A stretch of DNA of 64,000 bases from Metallyticus violacea (Eukaryota > Arthropoda > Insecta > Mantodea > Metallyticidae): assembly GCA_030762175.1 (NCBI GenBank), contig CM060830.1, positions 49,345,001 through 49,409,000 of the forward strand, written 5' to 3'. How positions within the stretch are numbered: the first letter of the stretch is position 1; each line of letters starts with the position of its first letter. Under the pieces are notes generated by a model. It did no database searches and was not told where the DNA came from. It worked only from the letters and a program-made list of their open reading frames with translations. Made by a program: the position numbers and the translations under genes. Below are positions 23,578 through 35,739 of this stretch, in pieces.

Positions 23578-23905
23578 ACATGCGCGATTTTTTTTTTTTT
23601 TTGATTGATTTATTTAAGGACGCTCTTTAACAGCTCAGGTCATCAGCGTCCCATTCAACTCAGGGCGTGAAACGGCCGACAAATTTTGCTCAGAGGCCTC
23701 TCTTTCAGGCTTGAGGTTCTTTTTCGTGCCGTAAATGTACGACACGGGACCCACGGCTTTACTTCCCTTCCGAAGGAAGCCATACTTAGGATTTTTACGC
23801 CCGAAAAAATCCATCGATCCTGGCCGGGTTCGAACCCGCGTTTTGGGCGTAGGAGGCAAGTATGGTAACCACTACACCACCAGGACCGACACACACATGC
23901 GCGAT
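23578..23905 (-). mobile_element. SINE family S1, reference full-length copy with 11-bp target duplication
   Basis: ACATGCGCGAT flanks the insertion at 23578-23588 and 23895-23905. The element reads on the minus strand. Its tRNA-derived head has GGTCCTGGTGGTGTAGTGGT (box A) and GGGTTCGAACCC (box B, complement at about 23825-23836). The body follows with the GGCTTCCTTCGGAAGGGAAG, CGTGTCGTACATTTACGGCA and GGCCGTTTCACGCCCTGAGT blocks, then an A-rich tail. Overlapping frames of 60-107 codons on both strands are only the SINE read through. Confidence 0.97.
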
Positions 23906-25337
23906 GTTTATAATTGAATACAGAGCAATGATTAACTAAAGAAGGAATTTCACCCTGTGATATTAACAGCACCTTCACGTTGTTGCTTCTATTTCATATT
24001 CCAGAGTGAAGGAGTGGTCAAACTGATTTCGTTTGAGCAGAGAGAGATTTCAAGATGATCTACATGAGGGAAGATCGTTGGCCTTTGCCGAGGAGGACAA
24101 GTATCTAAAGACAAAAGAAATAGCTGCTCTGTTACAAATTTCTAAAACACCATACTTTGCAGTCTTCATCTTTACATATGCATTAGATGAGTGGGAGGAC
24201 ATTAGAAGGAGAAACCAATGGTTCATACTTTCACATATTTTTCCTCCAGCAACTAAATTGCTCCTTTGTGGCCCATTTTTTCTGGTTCAATACTGCCCCA
24301 TTTACAAAGTGAACAATATATTTGCTTGTTTAAATCTCTCAGAATGTTTACTTCATATATCTCCTCAATGAACAAATAATACAATTTTTTTTATTTTCTA
24401 TAATATCGATTTCTGAAAAACTGTGGTCCGATGAAACAAAACTAAGGCTGGTTTGAGAGATTCCATGTGGTAAGGAATCAGAAAAATATGAACAGTTTTC
24501 ATTCAGTAAAAATTTGTGTCCCAGTGTAATTAGATGTCATTAAGCTAATAACGTATTTTACATAAAATGTTACATTTTGGGACAGTTTTAAACAGTTCCG
24601 TACCCAAGCCCCCGATGCTCACTACTTCACAGGAATTTACCCCTTTCTACAAACCAGCAGATCACCATTTGAGAAATTTACTTTTAAATGCAAAATTAAC
24701 TCGTTCCATTATTTTATTATTTAGATTGGTAGATGTAAAGACAATCCTTGGACACCCTGTATATCATAATTTATCATGTACTTACGTAATATTAAACTTC
24801 GTTTTCAGGCTTTTGTTTTGTAAACGTAGAGAGGAATAAACGGGTTGATTTGATTTTAGTTTTCATTTTTAATGACAAACTTTCAACTAACAAGAAGGAG
24901 ATTAGTACAGTTGGAGAGATATAAAGGCCTTCATATTGCGTGTTATAATCCTGGAAGTGGCTGGTATCTGGGAGGTTTATGAAGATGAAAGAATATGCTG
25001 GGAATTCTGTCCTTGAGTAGGATAACTACAAACGTTTTAGTAAATCTCCTCATTTACTTATGAAAAGACATTCAGTAAAGAGAATACATTTGGAGAGTTG
25101 TTAGACAAACACTACGATATGCAACTTTGTTTTCCTCGAAGGAAAGTTTCTTTGTTTCATAAGTTAGTTCTTAAATGTGCATCTCGGATGAGACTGAAGT
25201 GCAAGGAATATAACTGTTCTAAACATTCAAGATACTACAATTTATGATAATATTTTTATTTCCTTTCCGTGATATTTTTATGTGCACAGAATGTTTCAGA
25301 AATACTTTTACAAGCTTCAGTGGCGGATTAAAAAAAA
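23906..25337. other. Unannotated spacer
   Basis: The longest frame (24033-24371 plus, 112 codons) begins with a hydrophilic stretch and then becomes hydrophobic. I see no domain and no conserved splice pair. I leave it uncalled. Confidence 0.4.
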
Positions 25338-25863
25338 ATGAACATATCAACATATGTCGCGAAATCCTTAGTTTTTGAGTTATTAACGAAATTTTACCAA
25401 AACAAGAAAATTAATGTCCATTCAACATATGTCCGGAGATTCATAGTTTTTGAGTTATTAACAATAGTTACTAAAATAAGAAAAAATGTCCGAAAATCCT
25501 TAGTTTTTGAGTTATTAATGAAATTTTACTTCAGCGTTCTTCAAGATACAATCTATCAATTAAGTTCGTAACCGAAAATAAAGCTCATTTTGTTAAATAA
25601 TCGAATATGTTATCGATATAAGTCTGCTGATGCACAGCATTGCATATTTATATGACAAAATGTTATTCGCAAAATAAAGCAATAGCATTGATGAAGTTTA
25701 GCCATTTATGTGATTTGGTAATACCCCTATTAAAGATGTGATGGAAATAGTCATTTTAACTCTGACGTAAGCTTTCATTACTAACTCAGAAACTAAGGAT
25801 TTTCGTACATATGTTTATATGGACTTATATTTTCTTGTTAAACTAAGAATTTCCGCACATGTG
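25338..25863. repeat. Foldback region with short repeated units
   Basis: Three direct units of the type CGAAATCCTTAGTTTTTGAG plus TTATTAACGAAATTTTAC lie at about 25358-25399, 25433-25465 and 25486-25530. Two units lie in the opposite orientation at about 25771-25815 and 25838-25862. The overlapping 77-codon frame simply translates the repeat three times. It looks like a non-autonomous foldback element. Confidence 0.75.
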
Positions 25864-26054
25864 GATTAGGCATAATTACCTTCTGTAGTAACTATTATAA
25901 TTGGAATAATTATTTAATAAACATAGTTTAAAGAGAACGAAACTGAAAACAGCTTACAAAAACATTTCTGTGGCTCGAAATCTGTGTGCAGTGGAAAACG
26001 AAGAAGTTACCAACAAGCAAATAACTTAACAATAGTTCCAACGATTCTTTAGAT

Positions 26055-26245
26055 GAAATGCAGAAATCACACCGAGGGTTCAGAAGGCCCCGGGTTCAAT
26101 TTCCGTTGGGATGGCCACCCCCAGCCTTAGGATGGTCACTTAGGCAAATTCTGGGATGTGTATTTACATTCTACGAATTTTCTGCTCTCCCATTTTGTAT
26201 CATTTCATTCCGTTGGTTGTGTTACACGTCAAAGGTGCCAGGGCG
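26055..26245 (+). mobile_element. Possible SINE S4 (shared with 40955-41125)
   Basis: GGCCCCGGGTTCAATTTCCG resembles a box B region. Its 3' part (TCTGCTCTCCCATT, TTCCGTTGGTTGTGTTACA, GCCAGGGCGAGATGG) matches 40990-41070, where the sequence is TTCCGTTGGTTCTGTTACA and GCCAGGACGAGG. Two copies are too few to define the family ends. Confidence 0.5.
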
Positions 26246-26514
26246 AGATGGGTTGACATGATAGCTTGTGCTATCGAAAGATTTCAGCCGCGATATGTTA
26301 TGGAAGTGGATCAGATATCAGTAACGAGTTTCGCATTTTGAAAGTACCAACCATCATCAACTATGACACTTCGATGCTCTTAAAAACATACATATTCTCG
26401 GAAGTTTATTTTAATGGCATGCAAAAATAGAAATTGAATCAGTCATTAGAATAAGAGCTCAAGTCGAAATTCAAAGGAGTTTTACTTTGTGTGTATGCCA
26501 AGCCGCACATTCAT

Positions 26515-27560
26515 GATCATAATTATTTTTTACATTTACTCATCCTCATAATTTTGATGCTCTTTCCCAAAGTAATCCTCGTTGGATCCCATACACCAGT
26601 CCCAGCGTTTCTGCCAGTCTTCAAAGGCACGCTAGAAACCGTCGTTTGACAGGTTCTTCAGAATCACCTCCGCAGCATTCACCACTGCTTCTGATGATGG
26701 AAAACGCCTCCCACGAATGTGTTTCTTCAATTTTGGGAAATTTAAAAAGTCACACGAGACTAAGCCTGGACTATAGGGAGGATGACGCGCACGCTTCATT
26801 TTGGTTTTTATGAGGTATTCAACAACATTTGCGATGTGCGGCCGTGCATTATCGTGGTGCAGCATCCAGCTCGTTGCACGGAAATGTGACCTTTTACGAG
26901 AGATATTACCTTGCAGAGTTTTCAAAACATCTCTTTAGAACTGCCCAGTTGCAATAGTGTGAACCATTCCACTAATGCATTCCTTGAATATCGAAAAATG
27001 AAATGACCGTAACTTTTTCAACAGAAGCAACAGCTTTTACTTATGTGTGTGTGTGTTGGTGATGACGGACATTTCCACGCAGAGCTTTATTGTTTCTCTC
27101 ACAATCGCAATGAGGTAGCCAAGTTTTATCAGCAGTGATTACCTTTGAAAGAAACTCCGATCTTCCTGCAAAATCATCTTCGACTGCATGCTAACGTTCT
27201 TTTGTTCCGGAATAAGTAGTTTTGAAACCAACCGTGCACAAACACATCTCATATGCAACTTTTCGGTTATGGCACCCAGTGAAAATTTTCAGAAATTCCG
27301 AAAGTATTCTTAATGCCATTCGACGATCATCTCTCACAATGACAGCAGCGGTATTTATGTTTTCTTCCTTTGAAATTAATTGCCTCCCCTCTTTAAACAG
27401 TTTCAATTATCTTCGAACTATGCTGCAGGAAAGAACAAACTCTCTATAGATCTCAACTGAAGCTTTGTTGAGACGAAAGCAGAATTTCAAAGCAGCATAT
27501 TGTTCATTGCGTTTTTCTGCTGGCGGAACTGAACAAGTCTCAACTTGCACACCTCTCACA
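26515..27560 (-). pseudogene. Mariner-like transposase, decayed
   Basis: The best frame (26632-26925) has the second catalytic Asp in LHHDNARPHIA. The third is in HPPYSPGLVSCDFLNFPKLK, about 34 residues on, as in DD34D mariner enzymes. The family C-terminus follows in the same frame after one stop: AFEDWQKRWDWCMGSNEDYF. Upstream on the same strand, pieces in other frames correspond to the N-terminal half (LFKEGRQLISKEE and DDRRMALRILSEFLK at 27191-27406; RNEQYAALKFCFRLNKAS near 27500). A frame-broken GT/AC-rich stretch near 27040 marks further decay. Clear inverted repeats were not found. Confidence 0.85.
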
Positions 27561-28562
27561 GGCGGGTACTGGAAGTGACAACAATAAAACTAGTACTTGG
27601 TGTACATTTGGGATTAAGTTAACAAAACATGGTAAATATATGTTTTAGTGCAAAAATTATGCCTGTAAAAAGTATAATTCTTTATTAACAGCCCTTTTAA
27701 TATAAATTAATCTTAACAGTGTGGTTAACTATAAAGCATGGAGGGTCATAAGTATCCCATTGTTTTCTAGTCACCTCTAAGGGATAAAAAGCCTTAAGAG
27801 TCCCTCGGGTGCAGGGAACTTCTTTTTATTTATCAAGCAATACGATGGTGTATATAAAAAGAAAATAGTATTCGCACATATTATGACTCGAAAGCTACAG
27901 TGAATTCTGTCAGTGATAAATACAGTCATTACCCTCTTGCAACACAAATAAGAAGGTATAGTACTGAAGATACTAATCACATATCTTGGAACAAATGACA
28001 TGCGGGAATCGTCGGAAACAAAAGAGCTGATTCTACTTGCAAGGTCAAATCTGATATCTCCTATGCAAATGCTCAATCACGTGCATAAAAAGAAAATCAT
28101 AAACTATTTGAATGCAGCATGGACAAGCAATACAATAGGAACTTTCACCAAAGATTTGCTTATTTCTCGTTGTCCTACATGGTTGAACGCAAAATTCTTA
28201 AAACCCGCATAAGCTTTGACTCAGTTTCCAAGTGGTCATTGAAAAGTTAAAAGCTATTTTCAATAAGTTGTTATTCCACACTTCTATGTGTAGATGTGAA
28301 AAATTAGAAAAAAAAATGCATATTTTCTAGTACTGAAATGTGATCTACAATGTAAAAAGACATTTTATTGGACATCTTCAAAGTTGTAATGTATATACAC
28401 CCAACCGCTATTTTATACATTTGATAAACGTTGCTGCATACAGCATTTGAGAAATGTATAATACCTATTTATAAAATGCTTAAAATAAAAGTGTATAAAT
28501 CATTTTATATTATCCGTTTATATTGTTGTTAATATTCTGTAAAGCTATAGCTCTAACATGTC
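27561..28562. other. Unannotated spacer
   Basis: The 27777-28076 minus and 28000-28212 plus frames overlap and have no recognised motif. No SINE is seen. Confidence 0.4.
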
Positions 28563-28838
28563 ATAAGATGCAATACTTTTTTTTTTGATTTGTTTATTTA
28601 TAGACGCTCTTTAACATCTCAGGTCATCAGCGTCCCATTCAATTCCGAGCGTGAAATGGTTACAAATTCTCTTCTTGCTCAAAGGTCTCTTCTTTCAGGC
28701 TTGAGGACCCACGGCTTTACTTCCCTTCCGAAGGAAGCCATACTTAGGATTTTTACTCCCCTAAAAAATCCATCGATCCTGGCCGGGTTTGAACCCGCGA
28801 TCTTGGGTTAAGAAGGCAAGTATGGATAAGATGCAATA
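28563..28838 (-). mobile_element. SINE family S1, head-truncated, 13-bp target duplication
   Basis: ATAAGATGCAATA is repeated at 28563-28575 and 28826-28838. The element (28576-28825) lacks the outer half of the tRNA head (no box A). It also has an internal deletion of the stretch between GGCTTGAGG and ACCCACGG, relative to the 23591 copy. The perfect duplication shows the head truncation happened at insertion. Confidence 0.93.
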
Positions 28839-28902
28839 GATTTGTTGTATTGGGAGATTAAATAAATAAATAAACAGAGAAGATTCGCGATTGTGGTCAC
28901 AC

Positions 28903-28975
28903 AGGGCACGGTATCTCAGAAGGAAGAGCATCAGCACAGTAAGTCAAGATCCATGGTTTGAGTTCAAACCGTGAA
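28903..28975 (+). mobile_element. tRNA-like SINE head fragment
   Basis: GGGCACGGTATCTCAGAAGG, then AAGAGCATCAGCACAGTAAG, then a box B-like GGTTTGAGTTC. It is the fullest example of the tRNA-like family also seen at 15543 and 19035. Confidence 0.55.
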
Positions 28976-30166
28976 CTTTATTTTTCCCTTCTGATCTTGA
29001 TTAATTAAAAATATGTTAAAATCTTGAGCTTTCTTTCTCAAACCGAGAACTTTTTACATGGTTAATGTTAATAAAATATACGTTTTATAATTTTGATTAA
29101 TAGTATTTACCTATTTGAACTATTATACTCTATTTTAGTATTTTTAATAAATTTATACTGTTATTTTCAGCAGTATATCTCTTAAATTTTGTCTGTAATT
29201 ATCATCATTAAACGTGTAGAATAATTCAATTAGGCGACTCTTCCAAACAGCGTTAAAATCTCCCTTCCCGTTCAGGACACAGAATGCTATTACTTTAAAA
29301 GCCGTGTTCGATACGTTGTTCATGTTTCTGGAAAGAATCTGAAGTAATAGCTATTGTTAAGTACACTACCTTACTTTGCGAAGCTGGTACGTGTATCACG
29401 TGGGCTGGTAAGACAGGAGCAATCGATACAGCCGACATTCGGATAGTGCTTGGCCTTGCGGCCATCCAGGGACCGGAGAAAACTGGGTCACCGCCATCAG
29501 GACGCAACTCCAGGATTTAGGAACAATTCCCTCAAGTGACGCAGAATTAGGCCATCCCGTTTTCATTAAACCTGGCTAATCTTTCTTTCCTTGCCTCTCC
29601 CCAGCTGTGTCGAAATCAATAGATCGGAGCAGCGCTTCACAAAATGTTGTGGGAGGGTTAAACTGGGGAGATACATTCTGATTAGGTAACTTGAGAGTTT
29701 ATCTGGTCAAGCATTCTGGTTTTTAATTCGTGTTCCTATGTTTTGTACATACATTAAAAATAATTGTTTTATATGAGAGAGTTGAACCCTAAATTCCACC
29801 CCTAGCCCTAGTTTTTACATTGCAGCTGTTGAAATTATCAAAAGTACTGATTCAATAGGAAAATTCAACTTATCCAGCAAAAAGATGTGATGAAATGCAT
29901 GCAAATGAAGGTAGTATCTACTTTTTCAATACATCAAGATGTGGCACAAATTTGGGGGAATGTTGGTGTGGAAGTTTAAGTGTGGTAGAACGCTATGTGA
30001 AGATAAGCATAATGCCAGAATGTAAATATAAGGTGTTCACAGAAATAGCGCGTTCTTATAAACATGTATAGTCTCTCTCCCAGTAGTCATATTTACATGA
30101 AACTAGAGACATTAGAAAGAGAAACTCAAAAAGGTTAGTGTCTACCCAATAGACACTCAATGTCGT
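28976..30166. other. Unannotated spacer
   Basis: The stretch around 29290-29520 is more GC-rich. It has a 70-codon minus-strand frame without a recognised domain. Nothing else is visible. Confidence 0.4.
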
Positions 30167-30270
30167 AAAAGAACCTCAAGCCTCAAAGATGATGTCCCTG
30201 AGCAAAAGTTATCGGCCGTTTTACGTTAATAACCAGAAATGTCATAGAGCGTCCCTAAATAAATCAAATA
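30167..30270 (+). mobile_element. SINE family S1, 3' fragment
   Basis: GAACCTCAAGCCTCAAAGAT, then TCCCTGAGCAAAAGTTATCGG and the tail AGAGCGTCCCTAAATAAATC (each shortened). The 5' two thirds are absent. Confidence 0.75.
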
Positions 30271-31239
30271 ACCAAACCAAGCTGCTGCCATCTAGGCGAT
30301 ATTTCCAGTCATGTCTCAAGCGCTCCAACATTTTTCAGTGGCCATGATCACAGAAAGCAAGTAGTATTGGAGGATCATCAGGTTTTCATACTCGCGCTTG
30401 GCACTTGTCTGAAACAAAGGACGTAAGCGCCTCTCCCAGCACTTCAGCAATGGCTCAGATGAAGCAGAAAGAAGCCAGAAACAACCGCTCGCTGTTACCA
30501 AACCCTTTCCATCCCGTTCCGCCACCACTCAGCCCGCTTTCCTTCCACTCAACACTGGACCATACTACCTACCGTTGCATGAGCCCAGCATATCTTCATC
30601 TCCACCTAGGCTTATCGAATCACGGTAAATTCAGCACTCGTTGCAGCCTGAGATAATCTGTGATTACCACTAGACCACCAGAAGCGTACAGTGCAGTCAC
30701 AGCGCGCCACATCGGGACAATTGCACAGTGGGAGTGACCCAGCGTCTCTGGCTTTCAGCAATGAGAGCCGTGTCTTTCCGTCATCTCAAGACTTTCATCA
30801 CTGGTCAGGTATATATTCGCAGAAGAAGAAAAGTATCACTATGTTCCACAAAGAAATATCACCATAAATGGAAGAAAACTTGACCCACAGCTGTTGAGTT
30901 ATGGACATATGCAGAACCTTTGCACTTGCCGCACCCCCTCCTTGGTACCACTACCGTGGGTCGAAGGCACTGATATCAAGAGTGCAAAGAACATGAGCTC
31001 TCCCGTCGCCGCCGATTCTGCACTTCGTTAATAACATGAATCAGATCATCTGTCCTCTTTCTCAGAGGAACTAGTTAGATAGTCTGGCATTTGGATTATT
31101 TACAATGTTTCGTTAAGGAGAAAGGTCCGTTAGGAAAATGTGTGGCGGTCGGTTGTCAGTTACAAAGAAAATTCCAGAAGCAAGTCTTGTGCTGTATTCT
31201 GATTGGTGGTTGGTAGTCTCCTACCTAAGGGAAAAGGTT
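30271..31239. other. Spacer with a possible tRNA-like SINE head
   Basis: On the minus strand 30690-30640 reads TTCTGGTGGTCTAGTGGTAA, which is box A-like. The rest of the cloverleaf is not clear. No coding exon is recognised. Confidence 0.35.
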
Positions 31240-31740
31240 TAACATGGAAAATAACCCAATTAAATGTATGCCAATGCTATTTACGCAGAAAACCAAAATT
31301 CCGGATATTCACATCAACATTCAAAGAGAGCAGTTTCGTCGGCATATACGCCATCACTTAGACTTCAGATTGTCCCGGAAGAACCACACCAAAAATATTG
31401 CCAGAGGTGTCAAGCGGTGCCTGAAGATATGTGCCCCCTTAATTTTGCAGCAAAAAAAGTTACACAAAAAACCAAACTCATAATGTATAAAGCTTTTATC
31501 CTAAGCTTCTTAAACTTAACCCAGTACAGCCTGAGCGCACGCATCAAAAACTGCAATGGCGCCCCTGCAAACTATCTAAAACTTATGCCTCAAGAAACCA
31601 CACAATACTCAGCAGAAATGTTACCATACATCGAGAGACAGGAATCAAGGCCCTTATCGAGCATAAAATCCACAGGGTCTAGGCAAAAACTCGGGTCCAT
31701 CCGAGTATGGTAATCAGAAATACTAGCAGAAGTGTGCCAG
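31240..31740 (+). pseudogene. LINE reverse-transcriptase 3' fragment
   Basis: Overlapping frames resemble the region just after the reverse-transcriptase core in Jockey-like non-LTR elements: NPIKCMPMLFT.., then HHLDFRLSRKNHTKNIA, KRCLKICAPL and (other frame) IMYKAFILSFLNLTQYSLS. In intact LINEs this is the K.qa..Ft / hLD..l.W..Hi / YK..I.p.l.Y pattern. The YLG signature is degraded and at least one frameshift separates the halves. There is no intact end. Confidence 0.65.
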
Positions 31741-31954
31741 AGCACAAAAAATTTAAAAGAAACAAAATGGTGTAAATATGTATATATCATGCCCCTGGAC
31801 CCAACTATAAATAAAGATAAATTACTCCCACCTTCCCCTTCCCATCAGTTTCTGAACATCCCTAACCTGTAACTAGATTTACTTTAGATTAAGTGAGATA
31901 CAAACAAAATTAAAATGACCATCTCACTAGTATGATGTCAACTTAAAATCGACC

Positions 31955-32655
31955 AATGAAACGAAACAAAATTTTGAATTTTGACCAATCACAGTCGGAT
32001 TATGGAGTGAAATTATCGAAGAAAAAAATATCAAATCTATTTTATCACGTGACGTGCATTTGTCTTGTGGTCAGTGTAGTCAACTCTATACCTACACCAC
32101 TTAAATTCCTGAACAAACATCACTGACCACTTGGGGAGCTATTGATAGCAACAAAAATGGAGGATTCTTCAAAGCGTTTTGGTGATACGTCAAATGTGCA
32201 AATATATCTTATTATTAGGAATTCCAAAACATAGAATACAAAGAAGAATAGAGACACTGTATATTACATTTTACCCTCTCTCTCTCTCTCTCTCAGTTGG
32301 TATTACAAAACGATGGTGATTGTAATAGTCCACTTTTGTCCATTTCAGTCTTACGGTTTCTGAATAGAAAGTTATTCATAAGTATAACATTTTATACAAG
32401 TGTTCACATTGTTTGCGCGAATTTCAAATATATATATATATATATCACTTTCATTCATTTGTCACAAGATTGCTTGAAAAGATTAAGTACAAATATAAAA
32501 TTATTACGGTTGTGTAAGTCAAGTTTAGAGAAATTATATTTAAATTCTTATTTTATTCGTGAAATAGTTCTAATAAATATCACTCGAGGGTCTGAGCTTT
32601 CCAGATAAATTCACTTACTACGTTCGCGAATTTATCGGTAATCTCAGAACCCGTC
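31955..32655 (+). repeat. Dispersed repeat R1, copy 2
   Basis: Collinear with R1 copy 1 (13482-14521) but without the SINE. It contains a (TC)n run at 32282-32296 and (AT)n at about 32426-32445 where copy 1 has shorter versions. It ends in the same hairpin (GAGGGTCTGAG at 32586-32596, decayed partner at about 32643-32655). Confidence 0.8.
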
Positions 32656-32811
32656 GTGATATTACTTGTGATAAATGTAAATATCTGAAAATTGAAGTTT
32701 ACGCAATAGCAACAAAGAAAAACCGTTTCTCGTGATCTCTAATAAGAAAAAGTCACGTATGAGTTTTTTCCAGAAACCACCAAAATAATGAGAGAAAAAT
32801 AAGAAAACTGT

Positions 32812-32812
<1 letters not shown>

Positions 32813-32869
<57 letters not shown>
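32813..32869. repeat. (AC)n(AT)n compound microsatellite
   Basis: About 30 bases of AC repeat pass directly into about 25 bases of AT repeat. A poly-A run follows at about 32887-32902. Confidence 0.95.
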
Positions 32870-33409
32870 TTTCATTTCTTGAAATGAAAAAAAAAAAAAA
32901 AAGTAAACAAATACGAAAGCCTGCAATGTTTATTACTCCATTTTTAAATGCTACGGTTACAGACGAGCTCAAAAGATTCTAACGTTATCGAAGTTACGTT
33001 TTAAGGTGTTTTAGAACGCTTACGATTACGGTTTTAATTATAGACCTTCAAAAAAATGCTGATTAAGTTGTACACATAGCGAAATATTCAAGTGTTTGTG
33101 CTAAGCCTCTAGACAACAAAGCCAAACTGCATAAAGACATTTGATGATAAATGACGAGCGAGAAACGCAATTTGATTGATGTGAACATTTGAGAGCGCTG
33201 AAGTTTTTCAAGGGTGTGTCTTAATTCTCCGAGAGACCTCTACAATAAATTTGTTCCATGAGATCAGATAGTTGTCTTTGGTCTGTGTGCATATTTGTTA
33301 AAAGATTAACTTTGTTACAAGGAATTATGTGGGCGATGTTCTAAATGTTATAAAGTGACCAAAAATGTATAGCCGAATTCAGATCAGACATTTAAAAACA
33401 TAATATTTA

Positions 33410-34330
33410 AATTATCATTACTATTGAAGACCTTTCGATGTGACGGGTGGAAGACTGTGAATTTCGTTGTGATAGAATTCCTTGGAGAGGTAAACAAATA
33501 AATCCACCCAGTTTTCAATTGGCAAAAGTTCCGGATTATTGTCCAAAATAAGAAAATGTGCCATTCTTATGGTACAATGGTATGAAGAGTAAATGTGAAT
33601 GCTCTGGAGTCTTCCACCCATGAAGAATAATTGAATTCACGGGTCATCTTAGTTGTGTGTGATTTTTGTATTATCACGTAAAAGAGTAACACGATTGTTT
33701 GGCCTGTTCACAGCTGTTCATCCCGCACAATCCACCAAACTCAGAGTATAATGATGCATTCTCGTGTTTGAGAATATATGCTTAGGCTTCCGCCCAGTGA
33801 TGATGGTGTCTTGGAACGTCGCAGAGGATTCACTTCTTACCGCATATCAGCAGCTTGTTAAGAAAGGGTTCCTTCTGCTGACATGCAACAATACAAAACA
33901 GGCGTTAGCTCATACCACCTTCTGAGCCATTATCAACCATTATGGATCTCACAGACGGAGTATCTTTTTTCCTAGCTGATGTAGATGAAACTATATGGAT
34001 TCTGCACTGACGTTGAATTGCTGTTCCACATCCTCACAAGTCTGGTTGTTGTTCGGCTTAACAGTCGCTAAGAGAACCTCCTCACCAATTGTTGTTGGCA
34101 TTCCTAGCCATGCATCTTCCTCAAGATTTCCTTATCTGGGTACTTCGCGATTACGCACCTTCCATTGATTTACAGCATCAGCGTCAAAGGCTGACATGTT
34201 TTCCACTGGGCTGCAATTGCATTGTTTCCTTCGGGGTGTTCATCTTTGATCGCATTTCTCGGAATACTAGTAACACTAGGACAAATTGAACCTACCAGCT
34301 CAACAGTGCAAACCTCGGTAACAATTATTG
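33410..34330 (-). pseudogene. Mariner-like transposase, whole length but broken
   Basis: Read downward on the minus strand, pieces appear in the right order in different frames. ATVKPNNNQTCEDVEQQFNV with SAESI (about 34075-33990) is the second helix-turn-helix region. Then come QQKEPFLNKLLICGKK (about 33895-33845), near the first catalytic Asp, and RVTLLRDNTKITHN (about 33690), the degenerate HDNA.PH motif. Last is LDNNPELLPIENW...SKEFYHNEIHSLPP (33421-33570), the C-terminal region. Several frameshifts and stops separate them. It is a different mariner lineage from 26515 and 41203. Confidence 0.7.
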
Positions 34331-34589
34331 TTCCCGTCTTAACTTTATTTGTTACGCATTTAATTGTTGCCAATGCTTGAATTTGAGCAACACGAAAAAA
34401 CAGAGAGATAACATTTTTTGGTCAACTATATAGAACAATTCCCTCAAACCTAACCTCAATGCCCAATATTGAAGAAAACTGAAGTGCATTTTGCAGAAAG
34501 ATACCTCGCTTGCTATATCGTTAAAGGTCGTAGTGTGTATATTGTACATAGTACTTACTTTATTTTCTTTCTTTCAGCTGTAGTCAAAA

Positions 34590-35060
34590 CAGTAAACAGA
34601 AGCAGGTTGGTCAGTGCCAAAGAAGACGAAGTCAGTTCCATCTGCTAGAAAAGTTATGGCATCAGTATTTTCGGAAGCTAAAGGAATTTTACTAATTAAC
34701 ATATTTTCAGAAGGGTAAAACTATAACCAGAAAGTACTAATCAAATCTTTTAAACCAAAAGATGAAAATAATTTGTAAGAAATAACCCAACTTGCAGAAG
34801 AAAAAGTGTTTTAGCAATGGGAAAATGGGAAATTTTAAAGGTGAATTGTTAAAGCATCTACCCAAACTCCACAGATTTTGCTTCCTCTGACTTTTATCAG
34901 TTCCCAAACCTCAAATTTTTCCTGGCTAGTCAGTGTTTTTCATCAAACCAATGCAATTGAAGCCATAGTGGAGCATATTACACACCTTGCAGACATAATG
35001 GCATTGAATAAACGTATTAATCTTAAAGGAGATTATGTTGTTTTTCAGACCACCTTCAAA
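34590..35060 (+). pseudogene. Mariner-like transposase fragment, catalytic region
   Basis: VPKKTKSVPSARKVMASVFS, then EAKGILLINIFSEGK (about 34610-34720), match the mariner segment before the second Asp. A deletion removes the HDNA.PH segment. In another frame NSTDFASSDFYQFPNLKFFL (about 34866-34925) corresponds to the YSPDLAPSDF..F block with the third Asp, and NLKGDYV (about 35020) to the family C-terminus. It lies head-on to the mariner at 33410-34330 but is a different copy. Confidence 0.75.
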
Positions 35061-35739
35061 AGATGCAGAAATAGTATCATGAATTTGCAGAAGATAGAAG
35101 AATAATATCAAATGGCTTGTTGGTTCTAATAGTGTAAGATTACATGATTCTTTCAGAGAGTTCAGCTTATTTTTTATATTTATAGAGTTGACATTATCTC
35201 GTGACTTATCAACAAGGGAAGAAATGAAGAAGAAAAAAAAAACTATCTAAATTTCTTAACATTAGGATGCCCAATCTGGGTCATTTTGATCCAACTAGCT
35301 ATTATATTTTCTTCATTTAAAACGGTTGTAGAAATGTTACCTTTTATAACATTTATTCTTTTTAGGGGTAGTAGGGCCTTCATAAAAAAATCAAAATTTT
35401 AAACTTATTCTTTAGAATATGAAATATTTTACCTATAATGCCCAGCTGGGTCATTTTAATCCATATATAATTTTTTTTTTGCCAGTTTTTACTCCTGCGG
35501 CACCACAGATAGGTATGAGGTAATGCTATGCTGTTAGCAATTCTGATTCCATATTTTTAATTTTATGCTTTTGGACAACAAAGACATTCTTTGTGCAATA
35601 TTATGCAACAATATGCAAATCACAACAAGGCACAATGTCTAATAATAAATTAAGAAGTGGATTTAGTACTTGCCTTAGTTTGTACGTGGCAACATAGAAT
35701 GGCACATAGGAATCTAAGTGAAGATGTGTTCCTGCCTTA

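Noticed and set aside
23655..23978. 107-codon minus-strand frame and overlapping plus-strand frames
   Set aside because: They read through a full-length S1 SINE. The same peptide strings recur at every S1 copy.
13974..31713. CRISPR-like or prophage-like arrangement among the repeats
   Set aside because: Repeats are SINEs with poly-A tails and target duplications. Composition and splice sites are eukaryotic.
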